Assembly: GCA_900455085.1 (NCBI GenBank)
Contig: UGTZ01000001.1
Location: 3,998,501 to 4,062,500 of the forward strand
DNA from: Providencia rettgeri
GTDB lineage: Bacteria > Pseudomonadota > Gammaproteobacteria > Enterobacterales > Enterobacteriaceae
Direction of reading: 5' to 3'
Length of the DNA stretch: 64,000 nt
The translations under genes and the position numbers were made by a program. Positions within the stretch are counted from its first letter, which is position 1, and every line of letters begins with the position of its first letter. Of the stretch, positions 29,190-38,957 are shown one piece after another. The notes under the pieces are model-generated. The model ran no database searches. It was not told where the DNA came from and was given only the letters and a program-made list of their open reading frames with translations.

Positions 29190-30844
29190 TATCGAAAATA
29201 ACGCTGTCCACATGAACATTTTTCCAAATAGGAGACACCTTCTCTTATTATAAATGAGTTTGAATAAGGTCAAGTATAATGGCGCATCATAAAATTCATA
29301 TTAAATTATCATCAGCTAATCGATTATATATATTAGCTGGCATGATAACTATCATCTGTAATACTGGATTCGCCTCTACTAATATAGAATTTAATACAGA
29401 TATTTTAGATATAAATGATCGTGCTAATATTGATCTAAGCCGTTTCTCTAAAACTGGTTATTTTATGCCAGGAGAATACACTTTTAGTGTTCATGTAAAC
29501 AAGAATATATTATCTGAGCAAAGTATTTTTTATTATAACTCAGATGAAGATATTGATGACAGTAAAGTATGTTTAGATCCCAGCTTAGTTGATAAGTTTG
29601 GACTAAAGCCCAAAATATTATCATCGTTGACCTGGTGGCATAATGACTCCTGCCTAGATTTAAACAGCTTATCTGGTGCAACTACAAAGGCCGATTTATC
29701 GACATCAACGCTATATATTAATATTCCTCAAGCCTATTTAGAATATACAGCAGATAATTGGGATCCACCCACTCGTTGGGAAGATGGTATATCGGGAGCT
29801 TTATTTGATTACAATCTAAACGCGCAAGCGAATCAACAGATACGTAGTCACCAAAGTACAAGCTATACCACTAATGGTAATGGAGTGGCAGGAATAAATT
29901 TAGGTCCATGGAGATTCAGAGCTGATTGGCAAACGCGGTTTGAGAAGCGTCCATCTTCTGAGTCAACACATTCTTTTGATTGGAATCGTTTTTATATTTT
30001 TCGGGATATCAAATCATTAGGAGCAAAGCTAACATTTGGTGAATCTTATTTAAATTCCGATATTTTCGACAGTTTTAGATTCACAGGGCTCAGTTTAGTT
30101 ACTGATATTAATATGTTGCCCCCCAATTTAAGGGGATATGCTCCTGAAGTTACAGGAGTGGCCAATAGTAATGCAACCGTTATTATTAGCCAACAAGGCC
30201 GCACTATTTACCAAACTCAAGTTGCTGCTGGCCCCTTTCGCATTCAAGATCTCAATGATGCTTTATCGGGTGAATTAGATGTAAGAGTAGAGGAACAAAA
30301 TGGTAAAACGCAAACTTTTACAGTAAATACCTCGAGTATTCCCTACCTTACTCGACCAGGGCAAGTTCGTTATAAAATTGCTGCAGGGCGACCTAGTGAT
30401 TCCAATCATCGAATTAATGGTGATAATTTCGCTAGCGGCGAGTATTCGTGGGGAATTAATAATGGTTGGTCTTTATATGGTGGCACGATTGCTTCACAAA
30501 AATATATCTCAGCAACGTTGGGAATTGGTCGCGATCTCATGCAATTTGGAGCTCTTTCATTTGATGCGACAAGAACACATGCAAAAATTAAAGAAATCAC
30601 TTCAAATAACGAAACGAGTTATAACGGAAACTCTTATAGATTGAGTTATTCAAAGCGTTTTGAAGATTTTAACAGCCAAGTTACCTTTGCGGGTTATCGT
30701 TTTTCAGAAAAAGACTTTATGAGTATGTCTGAATACCTCAATGCAAAAATGAGTGGCGTTCGACAATATAATAGCAAAGAGATGTATACCATTTCTTATA
30801 ATCAACAGTTTAGCGACAGTGGATTGGGCACATACTTAAATTTT

Positions 30845-31627
30845 GGTCGTGTATTCAATATAGAGATCATCACAATAGGTAATGCTCCCGCTCGATGAAT
30901 GTGCCGATGATTTTATCATGCATTTCAGGCGACTTCGAGTAACCTAACGTCTTACGGTTAAGACGCTTTAAGCGATTTCTTAAATTCAAATTCTCTCTTT
31001 CTATTCGTTGGGTATAAAACTTACTTGCTACGTGTTTTTGTTTAGGCAATATCTCATAAGCACTGAACTTATCCGTGCACCAAAAAGCCACATTAAACCT
31101 AGACAGTAAAGCCAGTAACTGACGAAGAGTTCTCTTGTTTCGACGACCAAATGTATGAGCAATAATCCGTTTTAGGCGAGGTTCCCAGGCATACCAAAGC
31201 CAGCGTTGTTGTTTCTTATTAGCCACAAAAGACCACTGTTCATCAACTTCGCAAAGGAGTTCAATCTGCAAATTATCAAGAGGTAAAGAAGTTACCTGCT
31301 TCGGCGAGAGTTTTTTAAAGTACGAACAACCGCATTAATGCTGATATGAAGGGCCCTAGCAGTATCACGAATACCGGCATTATTCATCGTGAGGTCGATA
31401 ATTTTATCTTTAGTTCCGGGTTGGCAAGCACGATATTTATAATCGAGTTGGAAGCTTCGGCAGCAATTTTGGCAGCGATAACGTTGATGACCAGTGCTCC
31501 CTAGGCCATGTTTTTTCACTGAGGGAGTTTGTTGACAAAATGGGCACCTTACATCGACTTTAGCCATGAATATTCTCCGATAAATTACCCTATATTACAG
31601 GTTAATCACCGGATTGAATACATGACC
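30845..31627. mobile_element. IS1-family insertion sequence, 783 bp
   Basis: Ends are imperfect inverted repeats: GGTCGTGTATTCAAT at the left and, on the other strand, GGTCATGTATTCAAT at the right (one mismatch in 15). It is flanked by the direct repeat TAAATTTT at 30837-30844 and 31628-31635, an 8-bp target duplication in the range used by IS1. It carries insA and insB' on the minus strand. The intact duplication and complete transposase suggest a recent insertion. Confidence 0.93.
30870..31567 (-). CDS. IS1-family transposase InsAB' (programmed frameshift)
   Basis: InsA (31567-31292, 91 residues) has a zinc-finger CPFC..CQNCCRSF and a helix-turn-helix (GIRDTARALHIS). A six-A slippery run followed by C lies near its end (about 31310-31316), the signal for -1 frameshifting in IS1. 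InsB' continues in the next frame to 30870 with CEVDEQWSFV, TDKFSAYE and the closing YTQRIERENLNLRNRL..HDKIIG of the IS1 DDE transposase. The frameshift here is normal biology, unlike the others in this window. Confidence 0.92.
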
Positions 31628-32697
31628 TAAATTTTTACCACCAGACATATTGGAATCAACCCGATAATAACCGCTATAGTTTATCATTAGCTAAATATTT
31701 TGATCTCGGAAAATTTAAAAATTTAAGCGTTAACTTGACAGCATTCCGTACTAGCTACCAAAACACAAATGATGATGGCGTTTATATTGCGTTATCTGTG
31801 CCTTGGGGTGAAACCTCTACAGTCAGTTTTAACAGTAGCTGGGATAAAAGTAATACAACGCAGAATATAAATTATTATGACCGCATTAATGAGCGTAGTA
31901 ACTACCAAATTAATACTGGGGTCGCACGGTCAGGAGCAATTATTGGCGGGTACTATACATATCAAGGTGATATGGCTCAGGTTAATGCAAATGCGACATA
32001 CCAACAGAATCGTTACCGTTCCGCCGGGCTATCAATACAAGGTGGATTAACGGCAACACAACATGGGGTAGCACTCCATAGAAGTAACCAATTGGGTGCT
32101 TCGCGTGTTTTTGTTGACACCAGTGGTGTCCCGAACATCCCTTTGCGTGGTAATGGAATTGTGACACGGTCAAATTATTTTGGCAAAGCTGTCATTGCTG
32201 ATGTTAATAGCTATTACCGTAGCAATATTAATGTGGATTTGAATCTTTTACCTAATAAGGCAGAAATTACCCATTCTGTAAAACAAGGGACATTGACAGA
32301 AGGCGCTATTGGCTATCGCCAGTTTGATGTTATAACAGGTAACAGCGCAATGGCGACTATTCGTTTATCGGATAATAGTGCTCCTCCATTTGGCGCTATT
32401 GTATTAAATGCACGTAAACAGCAAGTTGGAATAATTAGTGATGAAGGTAGCGTTTATTTATCAGGTTTAAATCCTAAAGAAAAATTGAATATTTCTTGGG
32501 ATAATGAAATACAGTGCAATATAACATTACCGGATAGTGTTTCATCAGAAATAAATTTAGCAAATACATTACTATTACCATGTATAAAATAACATTTCAC
32601 ACATGTCATTATAAAACCATTAATGCTAGTTATTTAAACCAATAACGTAAGCAATAATATATTTTATCAAATTAAACTTAAAGAGATTATATCGTTT

Positions 32698-33486
32698 ATG
32701 AAAAAATTAAATATAAATAAAAAGGATACCCATCCTAACCAAAAATTAGTTAATAGTTATAAAGTTATATTGGCAGCTATTTTTTTGATGAGTATATCGA
32801 CAGCAAATGCGGCTATCTCCTTAGATCGCACTCGTGCAATTATTAATGGTAATGAGAAATCGATTAGCCTGAATATTAGTAATGAAAATAAAACATTACC
32901 TTATCTTGCTCAAGGTTGGATTGAAAATGCACAGGGTGAAAAAATTAATGATCCATTTACTGTATTACCTCCAGTACAACGTGTTGAGCCTGGAGATAAA
33001 AGTCAAATAAGAATTCAACCCTTAGCTAGCATAGAAAAATTACCGCAAGATATTGAGTCAGTATATTATTTTAATTTACGTGAGATTCCACCGAGAAGTG
33101 ATAAAGCAAATACGTTGCAACTTGCATTACAAACACGAATAAAACTTTTTTATAGGCCAACACCTATCATTCCAACTAAGAATGATATCGATAACCCATG
33201 GCAAGAAAAATTGGTTTTAAAACAGCAAGGCGGCAAATATATTGCATTTAATCCGACGCCTTATTATATAACCATTATTGATGCAGCAAAGAAAATTAAA
33301 GGTGATACCGTAAAAGGCTTCGAGCCAATTATGATCGCTCCCAAAAATAGCCAGCCGTTAGGTGTCGATGTTGCAACATTAGGTAATACCCCAGTACTAA
33401 CATATATCAATGACTATGGTGGCCGTCCTAATCTTAGTTTTAACTGCCAAGCAAATGAATGCAAGGTATCTCCAAGTAATAAATAA
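32698..33486 (+). CDS. Periplasmic fimbrial chaperone, MrpD-like
   Basis: 262 residues, with a long N-terminal region before the signal sequence core (VILAAIFLMSISTANA). Two Ig-like domains of the PapD family: ISLDRTRAIINGNEKSISLNI with the donor-strand Arg, YYFNLREIPP, and LQTRIKLFYRP with the pilin-binding Lys. It holds subunits for donor-strand exchange at the usher. 105 bp separate it from the usher gene. Confidence 0.92.
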   Translation: MKKLNINKKDTHPNQKLVNSYKVILAAIFLMSISTANAAISLDRTRAIINGNEKSISLNISNENKTLPYLAQGWIENAQGEKINDPFTVLPPVQRVEPGDKSQIRIQPLASIEKLPQDIESVYYFNLREIPPRSDKANTLQLALQTRIKLFYRPTPIIPTKNDIDNPWQEKLVLKQQGGKYIAFNPTPYYITIIDAAKKIKGDTVKGFEPIMIAPKNSQPLGVDVATLGNTPVLTYINDYGGRPNLSFNCQANECKVSPSNK

Positions 33487-33516
33487 TCTATCTATCAAAT
33501 AGTAATAGAGGAAGGT

Positions 33517-34119
33517 ATGAGTAAAATAGTGAGTTATAGCGCTCCTTTAATAGGGATTATTTTCAGTACACTTGCCTTTCAGACATTAGCTACTGATATT
33601 GGTAAAGTTGATAATTGGGATGTTGATGGTGCCAATGGTGTTTTACAGGTTAGAGGTGTGCTTACCGAAAGTGCATGTAGATTAGCCACGCAATCTGCAT
33701 TTCAAACAGTAGATTTGGGCACAAATAGTTCTTCAGCATTTAAATTTCTAGGGCATAAAGGCACACCTGTTCCTTTTAATATTCAATTAGAAGATTGTTT
33801 AAGGAGTGAAAGTCGTAATCATGATCAACAAGGTAATATAACTTGGAGCTCTGACATGCCAGCCGTAAGAATTCGTTTTCTTGCTGTATCAGATAATACA
33901 GATAGCAAATTAATAAAAGTAAATGGTGCTGAAGGCATTGCTCTTGAGTTAAATGATGAAAATTTTAAAAAAATTAAACCAGGTGTTTTTACTAGGCCAA
34001 AACTATTATCAATGGGCAATAATAAATTAACCTATTACATTACTCCGGTGAGAATTAATAGTCATTTTAATGCTGGTAACTATCAAGCAAATATAAGATT
34101 CCAATTAGTCTATGACTAG
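33517..34119 (+). CDS. Fimbrial minor subunit, MrpE-like
   Basis: 200 residues. Signal peptide ending TLA, then GVLQVRGVLTESACRLA, second cysteine in QLEDCLR, and IRFQLVYD at the end. Longer than the other minor pilins, as MrpE is. 30 bp after the chaperone and 9 bp before the next gene. Confidence 0.8.
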   Translation: MSKIVSYSAPLIGIIFSTLAFQTLATDIGKVDNWDVDGANGVLQVRGVLTESACRLATQSAFQTVDLGTNSSSAFKFLGHKGTPVPFNIQLEDCLRSESRNHDQQGNITWSSDMPAVRIRFLAVSDNTDSKLIKVNGAEGIALELNDENFKKIKPGVFTRPKLLSMGNNKLTYYITPVRINSHFNAGNYQANIRFQLVYD

Positions 34120-34128
34120 GATAAAAAT

Positions 34129-34644
34129 ATGAAACCATCATATCAATACCTATTATTTAAATCGCAGGTTTTTATTAGCATTATTTCTATATTAATATGT
34201 TTTAATACAGCCAGCGCTTCAATGGCTTCTATTGGTTTAACAATTACAGTCATAGAACCCCCTAATTGTAGTTTTGTAGGAGGAAATACATTAAATGTTG
34301 ACTTTGGCGATGTCCAGCAAGATTTAATCGATGGGTCATCATATAAAAAAACGAATGTTAACTACAATTTACAATGCACAAACTTATCTACTAATCTATT
34401 AAAAATGAAATTGAGTTGGACTAACTTTAGAGTTAATGGTGTTGATGCAATAAAAACGAATAGAGATAACCTTGGTATCGCCATTTATCAAGATAATAAT
34501 ATAGTATCCAACAATTCAAATATTCATTTTATTTATGGTGCTATGCCCTCTATTTATGCTGTTCCCATAAAACCAAGTGGTTCAATGCTAAGTGACGCTG
34601 GGGATTTTAATGCAGAAATGATTATGACAATTGAATATCAATAA
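34129..34644 (+). CDS. Fimbrial minor subunit, tandem paralogue 1
   Basis: 171 residues; signal peptide ending ASAS, then LTITVIEPPNCSF, VDFGDVQQDLIDGSSYKK, YNLQCTN and MIMTIEYQ. Shares the EPPxC-FGDV-DGxxYK-LxCT pattern with the next two genes and with the adaptor-type MrpF/MrpG group. Probably a linker between shaft and tip. Confidence 0.8.
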   Translation: MKPSYQYLLFKSQVFISIISILICFNTASASMASIGLTITVIEPPNCSFVGGNTLNVDFGDVQQDLIDGSSYKKTNVNYNLQCTNLSTNLLKMKLSWTNFRVNGVDAIKTNRDNLGIAIYQDNNIVSNNSNIHFIYGAMPSIYAVPIKPSGSMLSDAGDFNAEMIMTIEYQ

Positions 34645-34657
34645 ATTAAGAGCCAAT

Positions 34658-35140
34658 ATGAAAATTAAATTTTTATATATATTAATAGTTTTTAGTGCTT
34701 TTTCTTATTCATCTTCACTCACTGTGGAGTTTAATGGAAATCTAATTATCACGCCTCCTGAATGCATTTTAAATAACAGTCAAAAATCAATGATTCATTT
34801 TGGAGATATCTTATTAAGCAGGATTGATGGAGTAAATTATAAGCATAAATTACCTTTTGAATTAACTTGCACTAATTTAGCCATGAATAACCTAACGTTA
34901 AGTATTCAAGGTGATCCTAGTAATTTTAATAATGGCATACTCAAGACCAGTAACCCAAAGCTAGGATTAAGCTTCTATATTAATGGTATAAAACAAGATA
35001 TTAATAAAAAAATAAATTTTAATTATTTAGAATTACCATCATTAGAGGTTAGTCCTGTACAAAATGTTGCAACAAGTTTTGATGGTTCCGATGGCGGAGA
35101 TTTCACTGCACTAGCAACTCTTAATGTGGACTATCAATAA
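34658..35140 (+). CDS. Fimbrial minor subunit, tandem paralogue 2
   Basis: 160 residues from ATG 34658 (an ATG 27 bp earlier would overlap the previous gene and lacks a signal sequence). Signal peptide MKIKFLYILIVFSAFSYSSS, LTVEFNGNLIITPPECIL, HFGDILLSRIDGVNYKHK, LTCTN and ATLNVDYQ. Its stop codon shares one A with the next start. Confidence 0.8.
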   Translation: MKIKFLYILIVFSAFSYSSSLTVEFNGNLIITPPECILNNSQKSMIHFGDILLSRIDGVNYKHKLPFELTCTNLAMNNLTLSIQGDPSNFNNGILKTSNPKLGLSFYINGIKQDINKKINFNYLELPSLEVSPVQNVATSFDGSDGGDFTALATLNVDYQ

Positions 35141-35655
35141 TGAAAAACAGCTCAATAAATAATAAAATTCAGTATCAGATATGTTGTTTTCTTTTAATAT
35201 TCTTAGCAAATATAACCTATGCTAATTGGGGATTTGATGGTTCGTTAATTATACCGCCAAAATGTCGATTAAGTCATAGCGATCCTATCAAAGTTTCATT
35301 TGGTAAAGTCGGTGTTAATAAGGTTGATGGAATACACTATAAGGAAAAAATTCCTTATGAACTTATTTGCGATGGCGATCTAACACAACCTTGGAATATC
35401 TCTTTAACATTATCTGGTATAGCAGCAGGTGCAGGTTTTGATGATGCAACACTGCAAGTTAAATCTGATCAAAATGGAAATAATGTAGGTATCCAAATTC
35501 AAAAGGATGGACAACCTATCACTTTAAATAAAGCATTTGTAATTGATCAAAAGACATTACCCGCTTTATCCGCTGTTATTGTCAAAAAAACAGGAACTAA
35601 ACTTATTGGAGACACATTCAATGCTACAGCGACATTAACCATTACATTTCAATAG
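35140..35655 (+). CDS. Fimbrial minor subunit, tandem paralogue 3
   Basis: 171 residues: signal peptide to ITYA, FDGSLIIPPKCRL, FGKVGVNKVDGIHYKEKIPYEL and TLTITFQ. Third member of the tandem group; resembles MrpG. Overlap with the upstream stop shows tight coupling. Confidence 0.8.
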   Translation: MKNSSINNKIQYQICCFLLIFLANITYANWGFDGSLIIPPKCRLSHSDPIKVSFGKVGVNKVDGIHYKEKIPYELICDGDLTQPWNISLTLSGIAAGAGFDDATLQVKSDQNGNNVGIQIQKDGQPITLNKAFVIDQKTLPALSAVIVKKTGTKLIGDTFNATATLTITFQ

Positions 35656-35660
35656 GAATT

Positions 35661-36197
35661 ATGATGTTCTCGACAATAAAATATTATAATTTATTATTTT
35701 TAACAGTATTTATATGCTACTCCTTACCATCTATGGCCGAAACAATTAATTTTGATGGTATATTTGTTGAAGATACTTGTGACCTATATCCCGGAGATGA
35801 ACTAATTACATTAGATTTCGGAACAATCGCAGATAAATATCTTTATTTAAATAGCCGCACGCTAAGTGAATCATTTAGTATTCGATTAATTAACTGTGAC
35901 TTATCTTTAGGTCGTGAAATTAATGCTTCATTTAATGGCAATGAAAACTCTTTTTTACCTGGATATCTTGCACTAGACCCAGCAAGCCAAGCTAATGGTA
36001 TTGCTATTGGTTTAGAAACAGATACTGGAGAAAAAATCGATATAAACAAAAAAGATCACACACAAAAATTGTCAGCAGGTAATAACGAAATAAAACTTAA
36101 AGCCTTTATCCAAGGAGAGCATTCTGCATTAGCAAATAAAACAATTTCATATGGAACATTTATATCAACGTTAACATTCTTTTTAGAATACAACTAA
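35661..36197 (+). CDS. Fimbrial minor subunit
   Basis: 178 residues; signal peptide ending PSMA, INFDGIFVEDTCDL, RLINCDL and STLTFFLEYN. Closer in pattern to the major-pilin/MrpB group than to the three tandem adaptors. Five bases after the previous gene. No direct equivalent in mrpABCDEFGH that I can assign. Confidence 0.75.
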   Translation: MMFSTIKYYNLLFLTVFICYSLPSMAETINFDGIFVEDTCDLYPGDELITLDFGTIADKYLYLNSRTLSESFSIRLINCDLSLGREINASFNGNENSFLPGYLALDPASQANGIAIGLETDTGEKIDINKKDHTQKLSAGNNEIKLKAFIQGEHSALANKTISYGTFISTLTFFLEYN

Positions 36198-36235
36198 AAG
36201 TATAAAAGCTACATTTAAATCATAGGTATTCAAAA

Positions 36236-37081
36236 ATGAAAATCTCAGCAATAATTCGCGATTATAAAGCTACAGTAATAAAAATAATTTTTATTACTGT
36301 ATCAATCTTTATTTATAATATAAATGCTTATTCTGTAAGTTGGGGCGCATTTACTCAAAGAAATGGTAATGATGTTACTATTCAATGGGGATGGCCTAAT
36401 GAAGATAGCAATAGTGTAATTTGCTTTAATCCATCAGGTTGTGTTGTAACCGTTGGCCCATATGATTACCGGGGATCTAGCGCTGATCCTAAAACATTTG
36501 GAGGTATAAATTTACCCTATGGCATGCAACAAAAAGTCATCATCCGCAATAATGGGACGGCACTGGATGCTTTTAATGCTTGGAAACTACAATACGGCAC
36601 CGCCAATACACAAACAGTTACTGGCATGTGGGGTAATTATCCAAATACAGACTTCTCATCGGTTTGTTACGGGTTCCAAGTTTTTCAAATCTCAACTTGG
36701 GGAACTTCTTATGGCACTTTATTGCCTAGTGCTGCCTGTGGGGTAGTACCGCCATCAAACACTTCTTGTAATTTTAGCTTCCCTACGAGTATTGATCTGG
36801 GTTCCGCAGTTAGTGGCCAAAATGGCTCTTGGTCTGGAGAAGCTACAGGGGCTTTTAGCTGCACCAATATTGTTGATATAAGGGCTAGCTTATTAGCTAC
36901 TCCCTATTTAAGTAATCTTCCTGTTGATATTTCAGTCAATCAAGTTTCACTGGATATCAATAATAAGAGCGTTGCTAGAGGGCAAATAGCACCACTTAAT
37001 TTTAAGGCAACCACAACAGGTAAGTTCACATCTGCAGGTAAGTTTAACGCTAATGCAGTTATTTTGTTTTCTTTCAATTAG
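36236..37081 (+). CDS. Two-domain tip adhesin, MrpH-like
   Basis: 281 residues, last structural gene. Hydrophobic signal (IIFITVSIFIYNINAYS), an N-terminal lectin-like domain rich in Trp, Tyr and Gly (VSWGAFTQRNGNDVTIQWGW, CFNPSGC), and a C-terminal pilin domain from about NTSCNFSFPTSIDLG to VILFSFN. Length and plan match MrpH (275 residues). It contains no histidine at all, although P. mirabilis MrpH binds Zn2+ through three histidines, so ligand binding must differ. Confidence 0.8.
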   Translation: MKISAIIRDYKATVIKIIFITVSIFIYNINAYSVSWGAFTQRNGNDVTIQWGWPNEDSNSVICFNPSGCVVTVGPYDYRGSSADPKTFGGINLPYGMQQKVIIRNNGTALDAFNAWKLQYGTANTQTVTGMWGNYPNTDFSSVCYGFQVFQISTWGTSYGTLLPSAACGVVPPSNTSCNFSFPTSIDLGSAVSGQNGSWSGEATGAFSCTNIVDIRASLLATPYLSNLPVDISVNQVSLDINNKSVARGQIAPLNFKATTTGKFTSAGKFNANAVILFSFN

Positions 37082-37205
37082 CAAACACATTACTAATATG
37101 AATGTTAAATAAATAAAGCACAGCAAGAACTGCCAATAATAACTTTATTAACTGATAGTTACCTATAAAAGCAAAGCCGTTCCTGTACCTTAATGGCCCA
37201 ATAGT

Positions 37206-37230
37206 GAAAGAGGGTTAATCCCCCTCTTTC
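37206..37230. repeat. Inverted repeat across the olsF-type stop codon
   Basis: GAAAGAGGG (37206-37214) and CCCTCTTTC (37222-37230) form a 9-bp stem with a 7-nt loop around the stop of the leftward acyltransferase gene. No U tract follows on either strand; a weak terminator or mRNA 3' structure is possible. Confidence 0.45.
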
Positions 37231-38957
37231 ATCTGCCCTTTATGTTCTTCTTGTGAAACCAAATGTACCCCTATATATCGCTGATAACGTGCGGGTTTTA
37301 ATTTGGTTAAGTCCACCAGTACCAAGCCATCGATACAATCATTGAATGCGGGGTCTGTACCGAAATCCATAAACTGTACGCCACCCGGCTCGCATAATTC
37401 AGTATATTGCTTATAAAGCGTCGGAATTGAACAGCCAATGTTATTGAGTAAGCTTTTCAATTTAACTAAATCTTCGTGGTAATTGCCCCCTGAAAATTGG
37501 GCTAATACCTGTGGCAAAGAAGCTGGATACGGCTGATGTGACTGTGCAATGCTGTGTTGCGCCGAAAAATAGAGCCGATAAAAAGTAATCAGTAAGTCAC
37601 GCGCCGCAATCGGCATTGAGCCAGACATAGATACAGGACCAAAAAGATAGCGATATTGTGGGTATTTCGCCAAATACGCGCCAATACCTAACCATAAATA
37701 ATCTAAACCCCGTTTTCCCCAATATTTAGGCTGAATAAAGCTCCGACCAAGCTCAATACCTTGCGCTAATATTGGCATCATGGCTTGGTCATAATGAAAT
37801 AAGCTAGAGCTGTAAATACCCTGCAAACCTTTGGTCTCAATTTGCTTTTTAGTGGGTATAAACCGATAAGCCCCTACAATATCAAGTTCACTTTCATCCC
37901 ATAATACCAGATGATAATAATCGTTATCATAGCTGTCTAAATCACGGCGCTTACCTGAGCCTTCCCCTACAGCACGAAATGCAATTTCGCGTAATCGCCC
38001 TATTTCTCGCAAAATCGGCGACCTTACTTCTTGGTTTCGGTGATAAAGGTAAATCGCTTTCCCATCAGGGGATGTTCCTAGCCGCTCACATGCCACCAAC
38101 GCTTTTTTTAATTCAATTCTGTCTTCTGGTAAAGCAATTGGTGATTCGCTGGTAAATAGCCCTTCCTTACCTTTTCCCAACAAATAGACATGGCGACGAA
38201 AGCGCCCTGCTAGCTCATGAGCCGCTGTATGGCCATCATGCCAATGAATAAATGGGATGCTGCCACCAATACGAATTTTTAATCTTTTTCCTCGCTGCTT
38301 AAACATTTCCCTGACTAACATTAAAGTCGATAACGGCTTGTAAACCAACGAGGTTAAATAGAATAAATGGCTATTTCGCCCTTGAATATGAATAGGGACG
38401 ATAGGTGCTCTGGCCTTTGCGGCTAAACGCAAAAAACCTGTACGCCAGTGGCCATCACGAACCCCTTTACGGCCAAACCGAGAGACTTCACCCGCAGGAA
38501 ACACAATTAATGCCCCTTGTTTATCCAAATGCTGTTGTATGGCTTCAACTTGTTGTCGACTGGTTCGGTTATTCATATTATCCACTGAAATAAATAAGCT
38601 TTTTAGTGGTTCTATATAATTGAGGAACTGATTTGCCACGATTTTGACATCAGGACGAACGGCAGCAACTGCACGTAATAATGCAAGACCATCGAGTGAA
38701 CCTATCGGGTGGTTAGCAACTAAGACAACAGGACCTTGAGTTGGAATATTTTCTAAGTCACCCTCAACCATTTCGCAAGAAATATCAAAGAACTCCATGA
38801 TTTGTTCAATAAGATCCAAGCCCTTTAAGTGCGGATAATCTTGGGCAAATTGGTGAAATTCTTGTTCAAACAGCAGCTTTTTTAATAAACGACGTTTCCA
38901 TTTGCCTGGTGTTTGATGAGGAAAAATATCGTGCAGCAGGGTATCGACACTAAACAT
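37215..38957 (-). CDS. olsF: Bifunctional acyltransferase, OlsF-type ornithine lipid synthase
   Basis: 580 residues in two domains. The first half is a PlsC-like O-acyltransferase (VLVANHPIGSLDGLALLRA with the catalytic His, FPAGEVSRFGRKG, IVPIHIQGRNS). The second half (from about residue 300, LREIGRLREIAFRAVGEGSGKRRDLDSYD) is the hemolysin-like GNAT N-acyltransferase found in OlsB. This fusion order is that of Serratia OlsF, which makes ornithine lipid from ornithine and acyl-ACP. Product inferred from architecture; a lysophospholipid function is the alternative. Stands alone. Confidence 0.75.
   Translation of the reverse strand: MFSVDTLLHDIFPHQTPGKWKRRLLKKLLFEQEFHQFAQDYPHLKGLDLIEQIMEFFDISCEMVEGDLENIPTQGPVVLVANHPIGSLDGLALLRAVAAVRPDVKIVANQFLNYIEPLKSLFISVDNMNNRTSRQQVEAIQQHLDKQGALIVFPAGEVSRFGRKGVRDGHWRTGFLRLAAKARAPIVPIHIQGRNSHLFYLTSLVYKPLSTLMLVREMFKQRGKRLKIRIGGSIPFIHWHDGHTAAHELAGRFRRHVYLLGKGKEGLFTSESPIALPEDRIELKKALVACERLGTSPDGKAIYLYHRNQEVRSPILREIGRLREIAFRAVGEGSGKRRDLDSYDNDYYHLVLWDESELDIVGAYRFIPTKKQIETKGLQGIYSSSLFHYDQAMMPILAQGIELGRSFIQPKYWGKRGLDYLWLGIGAYLAKYPQYRYLFGPVSMSGSMPIAARDLLITFYRLYFSAQHSIAQSHQPYPASLPQVLAQFSGGNYHEDLVKLKSLLNNIGCSIPTLYKQYTELCEPGGVQFMDFGTDPAFNDCIDGLVLVDLTKLKPARYQRYIGVHLVSQEEHKGQMKEGD

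Larger units (their letters stand above)
29279..32592 (+). pseudogene. Fimbrial outer-membrane usher, split by an IS1-family element
   Basis: The 5' part (29279-30844) has the usher N-terminal domain (IEFNTDILDINDRANIDLSRF), the plug region and half the barrel (PPNLRGYAPEVTGVANSNATV). The 3' part after 31635 has the rest, up to the C-terminal plug-like domain with PFGAIVLN and DNEIQCNITLP. Removing the insert and one 8-bp duplicate restores GTYLNFYHQ in frame and an 840-residue protein of normal usher length. The current reading frame ends inside the element at 30898. Without another usher, pili of this operon cannot be assembled. Confidence 0.92.

Noticed and set aside
30378..30644. 88-codon frame inside the usher
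   Set aside because: Shifted frame of the usher barrel region with no independent start signal.
31292..31567. Treating the insA/insB' frame change as another sequencing error
   Set aside because: IS1 elements use programmed -1 frameshifting on an A6C run, which is present here.
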